Shown here: positions 43,017 to 52,107 of the stretch, one piece after another
Position numbering within the stretch: position 1 is the stretch's first letter
Layout of the letters: each line of letters starts with the position of its first letter
Source: SZUA-545 sp050297855
GTDB lineage: Bacteria > Campylobacterota > Campylobacteria > Campylobacterales > SZUA-545
Length of the DNA stretch: 64,000 nt
NCBI GenBank assembly: GCA_050297855.1
Contig: JBNKTC010000002.1
Span: forward strand, 178,255-242,254
Reading direction: 5' to 3'
Notes under the pieces: model-generated
What the model was told of the DNA's origin: nothing
What the model saw: the letters and a program-made list of their open reading frames with translations, nothing else
Databases searched by the model: none
Translations under genes and position numbers: made by a program

Positions 43017-43742
43017 ATGAAAAACGTATTTATCCTCTCCGGAGCCGGACTCAGTGCCGAAAGCGGTATCAAAACTTTTCGTGATCATGACGGATTATGG
43101 GAGAACTACGACGTGATGCAGGTCTGCAGTACCCAGGGATGGGAAGCGGACAGAGGTCTTGTCACAGAATTTTACAACCGGAGACGCCTGGACCTGAAGG
43201 AGAAGAGACCCAATGCGGCACACTTTGTCTTGGCACGTCTGGAAAAGGCCTTTCCCGGCCGGATATTCAACCTGACGCAAAATGTGGATAATCTTCTGGA
43301 GCGGGCAGGGTGCCGTGAGGTGATCCATCTCCACGGGACACTGACCGATCTGCGCTGTGAAAGCTGTAATCACGTATGGGATATCGGATATACGGAACAG
43401 AGTGCAGAGGAGGCCTGTCCCCATTGCGGGAGTGATCAAGTCCGCCATAATGTCGTCATGTTCGGGGAGAGTGCCCCCAACTACCGTTACATCTACGAAG
43501 CCCTCGTAGCCTGTGGACTTTTTGTTGCCATCGGGACAAGCGGTCAGGTGATCGATATCGTAGAACTTGCCAAAAACGTCCCATACTCTATTCTGGTTAA
43601 TCCAAAACGCGAGGAGCACGTGACGATGTTCGGAAGCTTTGAGCGCTATATCGACAGCTACTTTTCCGAGTTTATCCAAAAGGGTGCCGTAGAGGCAGCC
43701 GAAGAGCTTGAAGGGAAGATTGCAGATTTTTTAAAAGGGTGA
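43017..43742 (+). CDS. cobB: NAD-dependent protein deacylase, sirtuin CobB type
   Basis: A 241-residue Sir2 enzyme. NAD-binding GAGLSAESGI (10-19), TQNVDNLLERAG and catalytic His in HLHG are present; a zinc finger has C-x2-C twice (CESC, CPHC). Tyr53 and Arg56 in FYNRRRLDL form the Y-x-x-R pair of class III sirtuins, which favours desuccinylation as well as deacetylation. The product O-acyl-ADP-ribose is a substrate of macrodomain enzymes such as the one at 2.5-3.0 kb. The gene appears monocistronic, preceded by AT-rich DNA. Confidence 0.94.
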   Translation: MKNVFILSGAGLSAESGIKTFRDHDGLWENYDVMQVCSTQGWEADRGLVTEFYNRRRLDLKEKRPNAAHFVLARLEKAFPGRIFNLTQNVDNLLERAGCREVIHLHGTLTDLRCESCNHVWDIGYTEQSAEEACPHCGSDQVRHNVVMFGESAPNYRYIYEALVACGLFVAIGTSGQVIDIVELAKNVPYSILVNPKREEHVTMFGSFERYIDSYFSEFIQKGAVEAAEELEGKIADFLKG

Positions 43743-43771
43743 AGCAGGAGGGCACTACCCTCCCTGTGGTT

Positions 43772-44212
43772 TTATGCGTACGTATCCAGAACGATGCTCT
43801 CTGAAGTATCGCTTTTGCTGCTTTTGGTGGAAGAGCCGAATTCTGCCAGGATCTCGTCCAGTGCCGAAGCGATCTGGGAACCGATCTCCTCCCGGGTCAG
43901 GTCAGTTGAACCGCCCTGTATCTCACCGAGCGTCTCCAGGAGGGAATCCATACCTTCCTGGGAGAGGGATGAGAGTTCCTGCAGCGTTTCGGTCTGCTCC
44001 TCACCGGAGAGGGAACTGATATAGTCCATCAGGGTGCTGACCCCGTCGGTCTTTGATGTCCCATCCGATTTACCCATACCACCGGGTGGCGGTGGCATTC
44101 CTTCAGACTGCATCATCTGTCCGGAAAAACGGCTCTGCTGTTGCTGCTGAAATCGCGGCTGCACCTCCTGCGTGTTGTATCCGTGACTGTAGGTTGAAGC
44201 GCTTACATACAT
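43772..44212 (-). CDS. Small Gln/Ser-rich protein next to a two-component system
   Basis: A 146-residue protein of unknown family. It opens MYVSASTYSHGYNTQEV, then a Gln-rich stretch, a Pro/Gly segment with PPPPGGMG, and a Ser/Glu-rich helical second half (STLMDYISSLSGEEQTETLQELSS...). No signal peptide or transmembrane helix. The ATG at 44212 has AAGGAG 6 nt upstream; an in-frame ATG 30 nt earlier has none. It lies 95 bp downstream of the sensor kinase gene in the same direction, suggesting a target or accessory of that system. EF-hand-like or flagellar-hook-like functions were considered but nothing is convincing. Confidence 0.7.
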   Translation of the reverse strand: MYVSASTYSHGYNTQEVQPRFQQQQQSRFSGQMMQSEGMPPPPGGMGKSDGTSKTDGVSTLMDYISSLSGEEQTETLQELSSLSQEGMDSLLETLGEIQGGSTDLTREEIGSQIASALDEILAEFGSSTKSSKSDTSESIVLDTYA

Positions 44213-44307
44213 GACAAGCTCCTTGATAATATTTGTCCTCACATCTTTTTAACTTTACCCAAGGAGTGTAAATAGGGGGTTACGATAGGTTAATGCAGGG
44301 TAACATC

Positions 44308-45543
44308 CTATCGGATCAGGAAAATATGGCGCGATGTCTCCGCATCGTAGTCGTGGATGAGTTCCATGCCGTGGCGCTTGATGATGTTGGATGTGATGTA
44401 AAGGCCCAGACCCAGGCCCTGGGTCGCATTGCTTTCATAGGCCCGGTTAAAGGGGTGGAGATAGGTATCAAAGGGCTTTTCCAACGGTTTGCCGCGGTTG
44501 ATTATCCGGATGGCACCCTTTTTGACGATGATCTCCGGTTGCCCAAAACCGTACCGGAAGGCATTATCAACAAGGTTCCTCAGTGCCGTTGAGAAAAGTT
44601 CAAAATCAACATCCAACCGTGTATTGTCATAGCGTATCTTTAAACTGGAAGGGTCGATATGCAGCAGATCCACGGCATGGTCCAGAAGGTCCATGACCCG
44701 AAAACTGTGGCGTTTGATCTGAAAATAGCCCGATGTGATCTGCTCCACTTTGGCAAATTCATTAAGCAGGAACTCCAGCCGTTCGAAGGACTTGACAAGC
44801 CGCGCTTTATACTTGGAGTCGTCGAACATGTCGACGGTGATCTTCCCCTTGGCGATCGGGGTCTTGAGTTCGTGCATGATATTGCGCAAAAAGAGGTTTC
44901 TGGATTCCTGCAGTGTACGGATTTTGATGATCGCCTGGTTAAAGGCGTTGGCGACTTCCGAGATCTCGTCTTTTCCCTTCATCGTCGTATCGATATCCGT
45001 ATCCCCGTTGGCAAACCGGTGAATGGCACTTTTTAGCCGGTGCAGGGGTGTCAGTTTGCGGTAGAGAAAGAGATAGAAGAAGAGCAGCAGTGTGTTGACA
45101 CTGATAAATAGGCCAAGCCAGAGGAGCTGTCCGTTAAGAGGGGAGGTCGGATCTTCGATGATAAGCCAGTCCGCACGCTCGAATCGGAAGAGCGCAAAAT
45201 AGCGTTTCCCGTCCAGATGGGAAAGCAGGTGACTGGGGCTTTCGTCGATGACCCTGCCGTGACGAAGCTCCTCGATGGAACGTGTACTTACTTTGAGTCC
45301 GTAGTGCGGGAGTCGGGTCGCCAGTTCCTCCATATGAAGCGGCGGGATCGGTTCTCCCCGCGGCGGGGGCGGTACGGCCCCTTTCTGGGCAGGGTGAAAG
45401 AGGATGTCCAGATAGTGGCGTACTTCCCTTTGGGCCTCCTGGCGCAGCTGTTCGTTGTACTGAAAATAGAGCAACAGGTTGATAGCACCCACGATCAGCG
45501 CATAAAAGAGAGTGATGATCGTGATCAGGGAGTGTCTATTCAT
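44308..45543 (-). CDS. Sensor histidine kinase (ArsS-like)
   Basis: A 411-residue membrane kinase: transmembrane helix (about 6-27), periplasmic sensor region (28-138) with a PPPPRGEPIPP loop, second helix (about 140-161), HAMP-like linker (162-212), HisKA with His224 in MHELKTP, and a short catalytic domain with NLVDNAFRYG and GLGLGLYI. The layout is like the Campylobacterota ArsS/CpxA-type kinases. Stimulus unknown. Its start overlaps the response regulator by 8 nt, so kinase and regulator are translationally coupled. Confidence 0.9.
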   Translation of the reverse strand: MNRHSLITIITLFYALIVGAINLLLYFQYNEQLRQEAQREVRHYLDILFHPAQKGAVPPPPRGEPIPPLHMEELATRLPHYGLKVSTRSIEELRHGRVIDESPSHLLSHLDGKRYFALFRFERADWLIIEDPTSPLNGQLLWLGLFISVNTLLLFFYLFLYRKLTPLHRLKSAIHRFANGDTDIDTTMKGKDEISEVANAFNQAIIKIRTLQESRNLFLRNIMHELKTPIAKGKITVDMFDDSKYKARLVKSFERLEFLLNEFAKVEQITSGYFQIKRHSFRVMDLLDHAVDLLHIDPSSLKIRYDNTRLDVDFELFSTALRNLVDNAFRYGFGQPEIIVKKGAIRIINRGKPLEKPFDTYLHPFNRAYESNATQGLGLGLYITSNIIKRHGMELIHDYDAETSRHIFLIR

Positions 45544-46210
45544 TGACCAGCTTATACCCGATTCCGCGTACCGAAAGGATAAAGCGGGGTTTTTTCGGAT
45601 CGGGTTCGATTTTCTGTCGGAGGCGGCTGATCAGCACATCGATACTCTTTAGCGAGCTCTCATACTTGATCGACTCGACATTCATCAACAGCTCCTCTCT
45701 GGAGATGACATAGCCGCTTTTTTGAATAAAATAGGCGAGGATATAGTACTCCGCATTGGTGAGGTTCAGGGGAAGGCCTTTATGGAGTATCTCCATCTTC
45801 TTCTCATCTAAGGTGAAGTGGCGGGCCGGTTTATCCTTGGACGAAACGGTGCGGTTGCGGCGGAGGATGGCGTTGATACGCAGAACGAGCTCCTTGGTGT
45901 CGTAGGGTTTGGGCAGATAGTCGTCGGCCCCCATGGAGAAGCAGGCGGCCTTGTCGGTTATGTCTGAGCGTGCAGAGGAGATGATGATGGGCGTATCCCA
46001 GTTCTGGCGGATGAGACGGCACACCTCCAGCCCGTCGATATCGGGCAGGGAGAGGTCCAGGATGATCAGGTCATAACGCTTCAGGCGCAGTTGGCTCAGT
46101 CCCAGTACGGGTGTTTCGTAGTTACAGACCTGGATATTGTACTGTGAGAGGTAATCCGAGAGGATCTCGGCCATCTCCCTGTCATCTTCGATCATTAGAA
46201 TCTGTGTCAC
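45536..46210 (-). CDS. OmpR-family response regulator
   Basis: A 224-residue regulator: receiver (1-115) with acidic pair EDD (8-10), phosphoacceptor Asp52 in LDLSLP, and Lys in PKPYD; winged-helix DNA-binding domain (about 130-224) with SRLRQKIEPDPKKPRFI and RGIGYKL. Partner of the kinase encoded just downstream. Start is GTG at 46210 with AGAGG 5 nt upstream. Likely targets may include the small Q/S-rich gene further downstream, but no binding site is evident. Confidence 0.94.
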   Translation of the reverse strand: MTQILMIEDDREMAEILSDYLSQYNIQVCNYETPVLGLSQLRLKRYDLIILDLSLPDIDGLEVCRLIRQNWDTPIIISSARSDITDKAACFSMGADDYLPKPYDTKELVLRINAILRRNRTVSSKDKPARHFTLDEKKMEILHKGLPLNLTNAEYYILAYFIQKSGYVISREELLMNVESIKYESSLKSIDVLISRLRQKIEPDPKKPRFILSVRGIGYKLVNE

Positions 46211-46302
46211 ATGTACCTCTTATAGATAATGAGTGCTAGAATAGCATAAGAGGGTAAACCTGATACAACAGAGAGTTAACGAAGTGTAACAAAGGAGAGA
46301 AG

Positions 46303-46857
46303 ATGGCCACTATACTGATACCCATAGCCAAAGGGTTTGAAGAGATCGAGGCAGTCGCCCTGATCGATGTCCTGCGGCGGGCAGATATGAACGTCATGGT
46401 ACTCGGCATCGGGGGCAGGGAGATCGAAGGGGGGCACGGTATCACGCTTAAGTGTGACGATGTATTGCGGGATGATATTTCCGCCGATTCACTTGACATG
46501 ATGGTACTCCCAGGAGGGTGGGGCGGGACGCGCATCCTGGCGGCAGACCCGATAATCCAGCGTCTGCTTAAGGAGATGGATAAGCGCGGCAAAGAGATCG
46601 GGGCCATCTGTGCCGCGCCCTTCGCCCTGGAGAAGGCGGGGGTCTTAAAGGATATCTACACCTGCTATCCCAGTGTCGAAGAGCAGATCGAACACCCCGG
46701 GTACCATCCCGAACTCCACGTCGTGGAAGATCAGAATGTCATGACTTCCCGCGGACCCGGTACGGCGATCTGCTTCGGCCTGGCGATCGTCAAACGGTTT
46801 AAGGGTGAAGCCCTCTATGAGAAGCTAAAAAGTGCACTGCTGGCCGAACAGTGCTGA
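46303..46857 (+). CDS. DJ-1/PfpI family protein (YajL/ThiJ-like)
   Basis: A 184-residue DJ-1 family protein with the reactive Cys103 in GAICAAP and its partner Glu in AKGFEEIEA (residue 13 or 14). It matches DJ-1/YajL rather than intracellular protease PfpI. Members are linked to oxidative stress defence and, by some reports, glyoxalase or deglycase activity. Ribosome binding site AAAGGAGAG. Its TGA stop abuts the stop of the converging sensor kinase gene with no base between. Confidence 0.92.
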   Translation: MATILIPIAKGFEEIEAVALIDVLRRADMNVMVLGIGGREIEGGHGITLKCDDVLRDDISADSLDMMVLPGGWGGTRILAADPIIQRLLKEMDKRGKEIGAICAAPFALEKAGVLKDIYTCYPSVEEQIEHPGYHPELHVVEDQNVMTSRGPGTAICFGLAIVKRFKGEALYEKLKSALLAEQC

Positions 46858-49068
46858 TCACGCGAGGTCGATCGTGATGTCGAAACGGGCCCCCTCTTTG
46901 TAGTTTGCCGCGGTAATGGTGCCGTTAAAGCCGGTTTCGATGATCGTTTTGGCCAGTTTAAGGCCGATCCCCGTACCGGCGTCCCCTTTGGTCGTCAGGT
47001 ACGGGGTAAAGAGGCGGGGCAGGATGTTCGGATCGATCCCGCCGCCGTTATCGCTGATCTGGAGATGGAGCATATTGCGCTGGCGGGAGATATTAAAATG
47101 GATCACCCCTTTAAGCGCTTTGTCACCGGAGGTTTTTTTATACATCTTGATGGCGTCTTTGGCGTTATTGATGATGATCAGGATCACCTGTTTGAACTCG
47201 TTCTTCCTTCCGAAGATCTCGTAGGGGGTTTTCGAGTCGCACTGGATATCGAGGGTGATATTGTTGTTTTTCAGCTGGGCGGAGAAGACGTTGGCCACCT
47301 CTTCGACGGCGCTTCTTACGGTAAAGGTCTCCTTCGTCTTTGACGGCTTGAAGAAGTTCCTGAAATCGTCGATCGTATCGTTCATGTAGTGGAGCTGCGC
47401 CATCATCACCTGCGTGATCTCCCCGATATACTTTTCATCCAGCTCTTTGTATTCGTAGGCGTCCTTGATCTCCTGGATGTTCAGTCCGATGATGTTAAGC
47501 GGCTGTTTCCACTGGTGGGCGATGGCGGCCACCATCTCGCCCATCTCGGCCATCTTGGACTGCTGGATCAGGAGCTGTTCCTGCTCCTGTTGCTTGATCT
47601 CGGCAATGCGGCGTTCGGTGATATCGAACATCGTCCCGACGATATCGAGGGTATTCTCCTCCTGGACGATCTCGGATTGGGCATGGATGTAGCGTACCTC
47701 CCCGTCGCTGCGCAGGATACGGAAATAGAGGTCGCTCTGTTCGTGGCTCAGGATCGTCTGGGAGAGGGTCGCCTGGACCTGTTCCCGGTCCTCGGCGTGT
47801 ACAAACTCCAGGAAGTTTTCGAATGTCGGGGTAAAGAGGAGCGGTTTGACCTGGAATATCTTGTACATCTCGTCCGACCACCAGGTGGTGTGGGTATTGA
47901 TGTTCATCCCCCAGCTTCCCACATGGGCGATCTGCTGGGCCTGCTCGAGTCTTTTTTTGGTGATCTCGATCTCTTTTTCGGCACACTTCTTCTCCGTAAT
48001 ATCCGAGATATACCCCTCGATCGTCTCGTTGTCGATGATATTTCCCTCTTCCCAGAGCCACTTCTCTTTGCCGTCGCGTGCCGTGATCCGGTATTCGATC
48101 TCAAAGCTGCCGTCGGTCTCTGCCGCGTGTTCGATGGACTGGAGCACAAAGCCCCTGTCCTTTTCGCTGATCAGGTCGATAAAGGAGAGGTGCCGGTTCT
48201 CGACCAGCTCATCGCTGTCATACCCGGAGATGTTCTGGATCTCATGGCTGACAAAAAGGAGGGTGCGCTGCTCGTCAAAACGCGCTTTATAGATCACCCC
48301 TTTGAGATTAAGAAGGATCTTGGAGAGCTCCTTCTCCCGGTCAAGGAGTTTTTGCTCCGCATTCTCCTTCAGCTTTTTGGCTTTCAGGTGACGGTGGGAG
48401 ATAACGAGGAAAAGCGCAAAAAGCAGCAGGATAAAAAGCATAAAGGCATACTTGCTCGTCTGGATGAAGCGGTTGGTCTCCACAACGTCAATAGTGGGTA
48501 TGGAGACACGGATGCCGCCCCGGATATCTCCCACCTTATAGCCCTGGGAGGCATGGCACTCCAGGCAGCTTTTTGTCGTGACCAGCGCGCCCATAAAGTT
48601 AAAGTAGCGGCTGTTGCTTCCATCGGTGTCGAACTCGTAATAGTACTTTTCCGAGCGCGCCTGCTCCAGGTGCTCCAGGGCCCGTTTTTCAAAGGTGTCG
48701 GGGATATTGTCGGGGTTGATGGGTTTGAGACTCGTGATCTTGTAGTAGTAGTTGCCCGCGGCGTTTGAGATGGTGGAGATCTGGCGGGTCATCCAGGCCG
48801 GGTTGATCTTGATCAGTGTCTCCCCCCGGGCTGTTTTTAGGGTGTTGTCTTTGAGGTAGGGGTTGGGTTTGATGTTTTTATGCGCTTTGACATAGACCCC
48901 GCCGTGCTGGGCATTCCACATACGGGTACTGACCATGGATTCGAAGTGGGCGATCGCTTCATGGACCAGGACTTTTTTGTTGTTGTTGATGAGTGTACTG
49001 GTGATAAAATTGACGGATACGAGCAGCAGCACGAGCAGAAGTGTGGAGAGAACGATAAGTTTTTTCAT
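46858..49068 (-). CDS. Hybrid-free sensor kinase with DUF3365 haem-c-type input and two PAS domains
   Basis: A 736-residue membrane kinase. Transmembrane helix (about 4-24); periplasmic DUF3365/Tll0287-like domain (about 30-200) with a single CLECH (168-172), a covalent haem c attachment site; second helix (about 207-225); two PAS domains (about 245-360, 370-490); then HisKA-like AHQWKQPLNIIG and an ATPase domain with NNAKDAI and GTGIGLKLAK. The H-Q-W-K-Q-P-L type kinase is common in Campylobacterota. A redox or ligand gas signal is likely. No regulator gene is next to it; the next gene (fliY) ends a flagellar operon after 45 bp. Confidence 0.92.
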   Translation of the reverse strand: MKKLIVLSTLLLVLLLVSVNFITSTLINNNKKVLVHEAIAHFESMVSTRMWNAQHGGVYVKAHKNIKPNPYLKDNTLKTARGETLIKINPAWMTRQISTISNAAGNYYYKITSLKPINPDNIPDTFEKRALEHLEQARSEKYYYEFDTDGSNSRYFNFMGALVTTKSCLECHASQGYKVGDIRGGIRVSIPTIDVVETNRFIQTSKYAFMLFILLLFALFLVISHRHLKAKKLKENAEQKLLDREKELSKILLNLKGVIYKARFDEQRTLLFVSHEIQNISGYDSDELVENRHLSFIDLISEKDRGFVLQSIEHAAETDGSFEIEYRITARDGKEKWLWEEGNIIDNETIEGYISDITEKKCAEKEIEITKKRLEQAQQIAHVGSWGMNINTHTTWWSDEMYKIFQVKPLLFTPTFENFLEFVHAEDREQVQATLSQTILSHEQSDLYFRILRSDGEVRYIHAQSEIVQEENTLDIVGTMFDITERRIAEIKQQEQEQLLIQQSKMAEMGEMVAAIAHQWKQPLNIIGLNIQEIKDAYEYKELDEKYIGEITQVMMAQLHYMNDTIDDFRNFFKPSKTKETFTVRSAVEEVANVFSAQLKNNNITLDIQCDSKTPYEIFGRKNEFKQVILIIINNAKDAIKMYKKTSGDKALKGVIHFNISRQRNMLHLQISDNGGGIDPNILPRLFTPYLTTKGDAGTGIGLKLAKTIIETGFNGTITAANYKEGARFDITIDLA

Positions 49069-49113
49069 GGCAACCCCGGAAGTATAATACTTTTTTATAA
49101 TAGCACAGCAGGG

Positions 49114-49998
49114 TTAATTTTTCAGTTGTTCGAGTCGCTCTTTTTTACTTCCGATGGTCGTGATCTGGATACCGAAGTTCCCGTCGACGATGACGACTTC
49201 GCCTTCGGCGATCTTTTTGTTGTCCACAAGAATATCAAGGGGTTCGTTGGCCAGTTGGTTGAGTTCGATAATGGAACCGATATCCATGTTGATAACATCC
49301 CGCAGCAGCATCTTTTTTGTCCCGATGCGGACACGGATCGTCAGGCGCACATCCATCAGCAGGCTGATGTTGCGCATCTCTTCGGAACCGAGATTCGCCG
49401 GCTGGGCGTAGTTCGCACCATGGCTCGCTGGTGGAGGGGTCGACGGCATATCGCCTGCCGGTGCCGCAGGGGCTTCGACGGCCCCGCCCCCTTCGATACT
49501 GTCGATCAGGTTCTTATCGATGGCAAACATGACCACGTTGTGCAGTTCGCCGATGGAGAAGTCATAGACCAGCAGGTTTTTAAAATCCCCCAGGTAGATC
49601 GTCGATTCGGCATTTTTGAACGTGATCTCCTTGATGGAGAAGTTCATCTTCGGCAGGTCGTTCTGGGCGCTGAGGGTAGAGGAGACGGCTCCGAGGATAT
49701 TGGAGACGATCTCTTTTGTGGCATCAAGGTCGTCCTCTTCCATCTCCTCTTTCTGGATACCTTCGCCGCCCATCATCATATCGCTCAGTGCCGTTGCGAC
49801 GCTTGGGGGGATGATCGCCTGCATCTTCCCTTCGGCTTCCCCTTCCACATCGATATCGACAAGAACGGCGGGCGGCACGACGCTGGAGTGCTCCTGCAGC
49901 TCTTCGCGCTCTTTGAGGGTGACATCGGGTGCCATGCCGAGCAGTCCGTCGATCGTACTGACCGTTCCGTCCTTTAGCAGCTCAATAAAATTATCCAT
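49114..49998 (-). CDS. fliY: Flagellar motor switch phosphatase-like protein FliY
   Basis: A 294-residue FliY/FliN-type switch protein: N-terminal CheC-like region (about 1-175) with DDLDATKEIVSNILGAVSS, a Pro/Ala-rich linker (about 175-205), and a C-terminal SpoA domain (about 215-290) with LMDVRLTIRVRIG and ELNQLANEPLDILVD. It is part of the C-ring that sets rotation direction. It is the last gene of the flagellar operon and overlaps fliM by one base. Confidence 0.94.
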   Translation of the reverse strand: MDNFIELLKDGTVSTIDGLLGMAPDVTLKEREELQEHSSVVPPAVLVDIDVEGEAEGKMQAIIPPSVATALSDMMMGGEGIQKEEMEEDDLDATKEIVSNILGAVSSTLSAQNDLPKMNFSIKEITFKNAESTIYLGDFKNLLVYDFSIGELHNVVMFAIDKNLIDSIEGGGAVEAPAAPAGDMPSTPPPASHGANYAQPANLGSEEMRNISLLMDVRLTIRVRIGTKKMLLRDVINMDIGSIIELNQLANEPLDILVDNKKIAEGEVVIVDGNFGIQITTIGSKKERLEQLKN

Positions 49999-51062
49999 TA
50001 ACCTTCTCCCCTAAATGCTTGGATTTTTTGTCGTCGGTTCTCTTCGAGAGTCGAGAGGGTCTCTTTGACCGTATCGTGTTCGGTGCGGAGGATCTTGTTG
50101 ATCTTGACCGTTTTACGGTAACGGTTAAGCCCCAGTTCCGCTTCGTATTTGTCCCGGCCGTCCACGCAGAGGATGACCGTATCGTCCGCCGGACGGTTGA
50201 GGATGATGACATCCCCCGTCTCCACATCCAGCAGCTCTTTGAGCGAAAGGTCCGCATCGCCGATGATGGCGTCGACATTGACCTTCGCACCCCCGAGCAG
50301 GGTTCTAAGCTCTTTGTTCCGCGATTTTTTGGAGCTGGTCTCACTGAGCATGATATCCCGGCTCGCCAGTTTCGGCAGGATAGGCTCCAGGGCGATGACG
50401 GGATAGCAGATGTTCATCATCCCGCTCGTGTGGCCGACGATGATCTCCATAACGACCATGACGACGATCTCATTCTGGGCAACGATCTGGATGACGTTGG
50501 GGCTCGATTCCCGCGCTTCGATAACGGGATAGAGGTCCGTGACGCTGTTCCAGGCCTCTTTGGAGTTCTGCATGATGACCCGCAGGATCGAATCGAGCAG
50601 TGTCAGCTCGATATCCGTAAACTCGCGGGAGACGTCGTAGCTCTCTCCTTTACCGCCCAGTAGGCGGTCTACCATCGGGAAGGCGATGGAGGGGTTGATC
50701 TCCAGGACCCCGGAGCCCTCCAGCGGCTTCATGGAGAAGACGTTAAAGCTGGTAGGCGAGGGGAGTGACATCAGAAACTCCCCGTAGGTCATCTGGTCGA
50801 CGGAGTGGAGCTGGATCTCGACGATGGAACGCATGACCGAAGAGATCTGGGACGAGAGGGTACGGACCATCTTGTCGTGGACACTCCGCAGGGCCCGCAG
50901 CTGCTCTTTGGAGACACGGTTGGGACGTTTGAAGTCGTACAGCGTGACCTGCTGCTGCTCGACGTTACTGTCCTTCTCGAGGAAGTCTTCCGTGGAGCCT
51001 TCGTCTTCATCAACGATCTCAAGGAGCTGGTCGATCTCTTCTTGGCTGAGAATATCTGCCAT
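49998..51062 (-). CDS. fliM: Flagellar motor switch protein FliM
   Basis: A 354-residue FliM. The N-terminal MADILSQEEIDQLLEIV is the CheY-P-binding peptide with E-I-D-x-L-L; the middle CheC-like domain contains GSGVLEINPSIAFPMVDRLLGGKG; and a C-terminal SpoA domain ends the protein. With FliG and FliY it forms the switch. Its start overlaps the fliA stop. Confidence 0.96.
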   Translation of the reverse strand: MADILSQEEIDQLLEIVDEDEGSTEDFLEKDSNVEQQQVTLYDFKRPNRVSKEQLRALRSVHDKMVRTLSSQISSVMRSIVEIQLHSVDQMTYGEFLMSLPSPTSFNVFSMKPLEGSGVLEINPSIAFPMVDRLLGGKGESYDVSREFTDIELTLLDSILRVIMQNSKEAWNSVTDLYPVIEARESSPNVIQIVAQNEIVVMVVMEIIVGHTSGMMNICYPVIALEPILPKLASRDIMLSETSSKKSRNKELRTLLGGAKVNVDAIIGDADLSLKELLDVETGDVIILNRPADDTVILCVDGRDKYEAELGLNRYRKTVKINKILRTEHDTVKETLSTLEENRRQKIQAFRGEG

Positions 51063-51757
51063 TATACTGCTCTTTCACGTATTTTTTTGATCACCGTCTT
51101 GATGATCTGGGAGATCCGCGATTCGGTGATCTCCAGGATCTCGCTGATCTCTTTGAGGTTCAGCTCTTCAAAATAGTAGAGCTGGATGATCAGCTGCTCT
51201 CTTTCGCCCATCTTGCTCAGGATGTCCCGGATGATATCGATGATCTCGTCCTGCTGGACCTCCACGACGGTGGAGGGCTGCTCGAAAGCCTGGATCTGTT
51301 CGTCCAGGGGCATCATGGAGTAGACCTCCGTGGAGTAACGCGCCTTGCGGACCTTTTCGATGTCCTCGTCCAGGACCTCGGCCAGGTACTCGTCTGTCGG
51401 CTCTTCGTCAAACTCTGCGATATAGTCAAGCACGATGCGTTCCATATCCTTGAGGATCTTCCGGTCGGTGCGGCTGACCATATCGAGGCTTCGCAGGTAG
51501 TCCAGCATGGAGCCGTAGACCCGTTTTTTGGCATAACCCCAGAAGGAGTCGTTGAGGGATTCGTTGTAACGCCGCGCCAGTTTGATGATCTCTTCGGCTC
51601 CGATGGAGATCAGCTCGGAGACATCAATACTGGAGGGCAGACGCTCTTTCAGTCGGTAGGCCATCGCCTTGACTGCGGGGAGGTACTGGATCGCCAGGTG
51701 GTCCTGCGCCTCTTTTTGTGTCTGCTCGTAGGGATTGGCGGAGTTACTTTTTATCAA
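51062..51757 (-). CDS. fliA: Flagellar sigma factor FliA (sigma-28)
   Basis: A 231-residue sigma-70-family factor for late flagellar genes. Region 2 is seen around LISIGAEEIIKLARRYN and FWGYAKKRVYGSMLDYLRSLD; region 3 around DYIAEFDEEPTDEYLAEVL; and region 4 includes LKEISEILEITESRISQI (helix-turn-helix). Its 5' end overlaps the upstream membrane-protein gene by 14 nt. The anti-sigma FlgM is not in the window. Confidence 0.96.
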   Translation of the reverse strand: MIKSNSANPYEQTQKEAQDHLAIQYLPAVKAMAYRLKERLPSSIDVSELISIGAEEIIKLARRYNESLNDSFWGYAKKRVYGSMLDYLRSLDMVSRTDRKILKDMERIVLDYIAEFDEEPTDEYLAEVLDEDIEKVRKARYSTEVYSMMPLDEQIQAFEQPSTVVEVQQDEIIDIIRDILSKMGEREQLIIQLYYFEELNLKEISEILEITESRISQIIKTVIKKIRERAV

Positions 51758-52094
51758 CGGCTAGCCCTTCATCTTTTTTGGATAAAAACTCTTTTTCAAG
51801 GTTTTCAATAAAGTGGTGGGAATCTTGAATATAACGTTCCCGCTTTTCCATGAACTGGATGATCCGGTCAAGGAACTCCTCTTTATGCTCCTTGTTAATA
51901 TTATACCCGGCTTTGAGGTCGACGTAGCGGATAAACATACCGGCACTCGCCAGGCCGATGATATAAAAAGCGACCGAGATGACGATAGAGGAGAAAAAGA
52001 TATTAAACGCCTCTTCCCCCGCCAATATGGAGAAGATCAGGCCGATAAAGAAACCGCACACGGTCAGAAAATAGATAAAATTCTCGGGTCGCAT
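51744..52094 (-). CDS. Conserved small membrane protein of the flhG-fliA interval
   Basis: A 116-residue protein with two transmembrane helices (about 5-24 and 31-54) followed by a charged, probably coiled-coil cytoplasmic tail (60-116). Function unknown. It sits between flhG and fliA, overlapping fliA; that position is shared in related genomes as far as I recall, and it suggests a role tied to flagellar assembly or placement. Confidence 0.8.
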   Translation of the reverse strand: MRPENFIYFLTVCGFFIGLIFSILAGEEAFNIFFSSIVISVAFYIIGLASAGMFIRYVDLKAGYNINKEHKEEFLDRIIQFMEKRERYIQDSHHFIENLEKEFLSKKDEGLAVDKK

Positions 52095-52107
52095 CTACAC
52101 TTACCTC

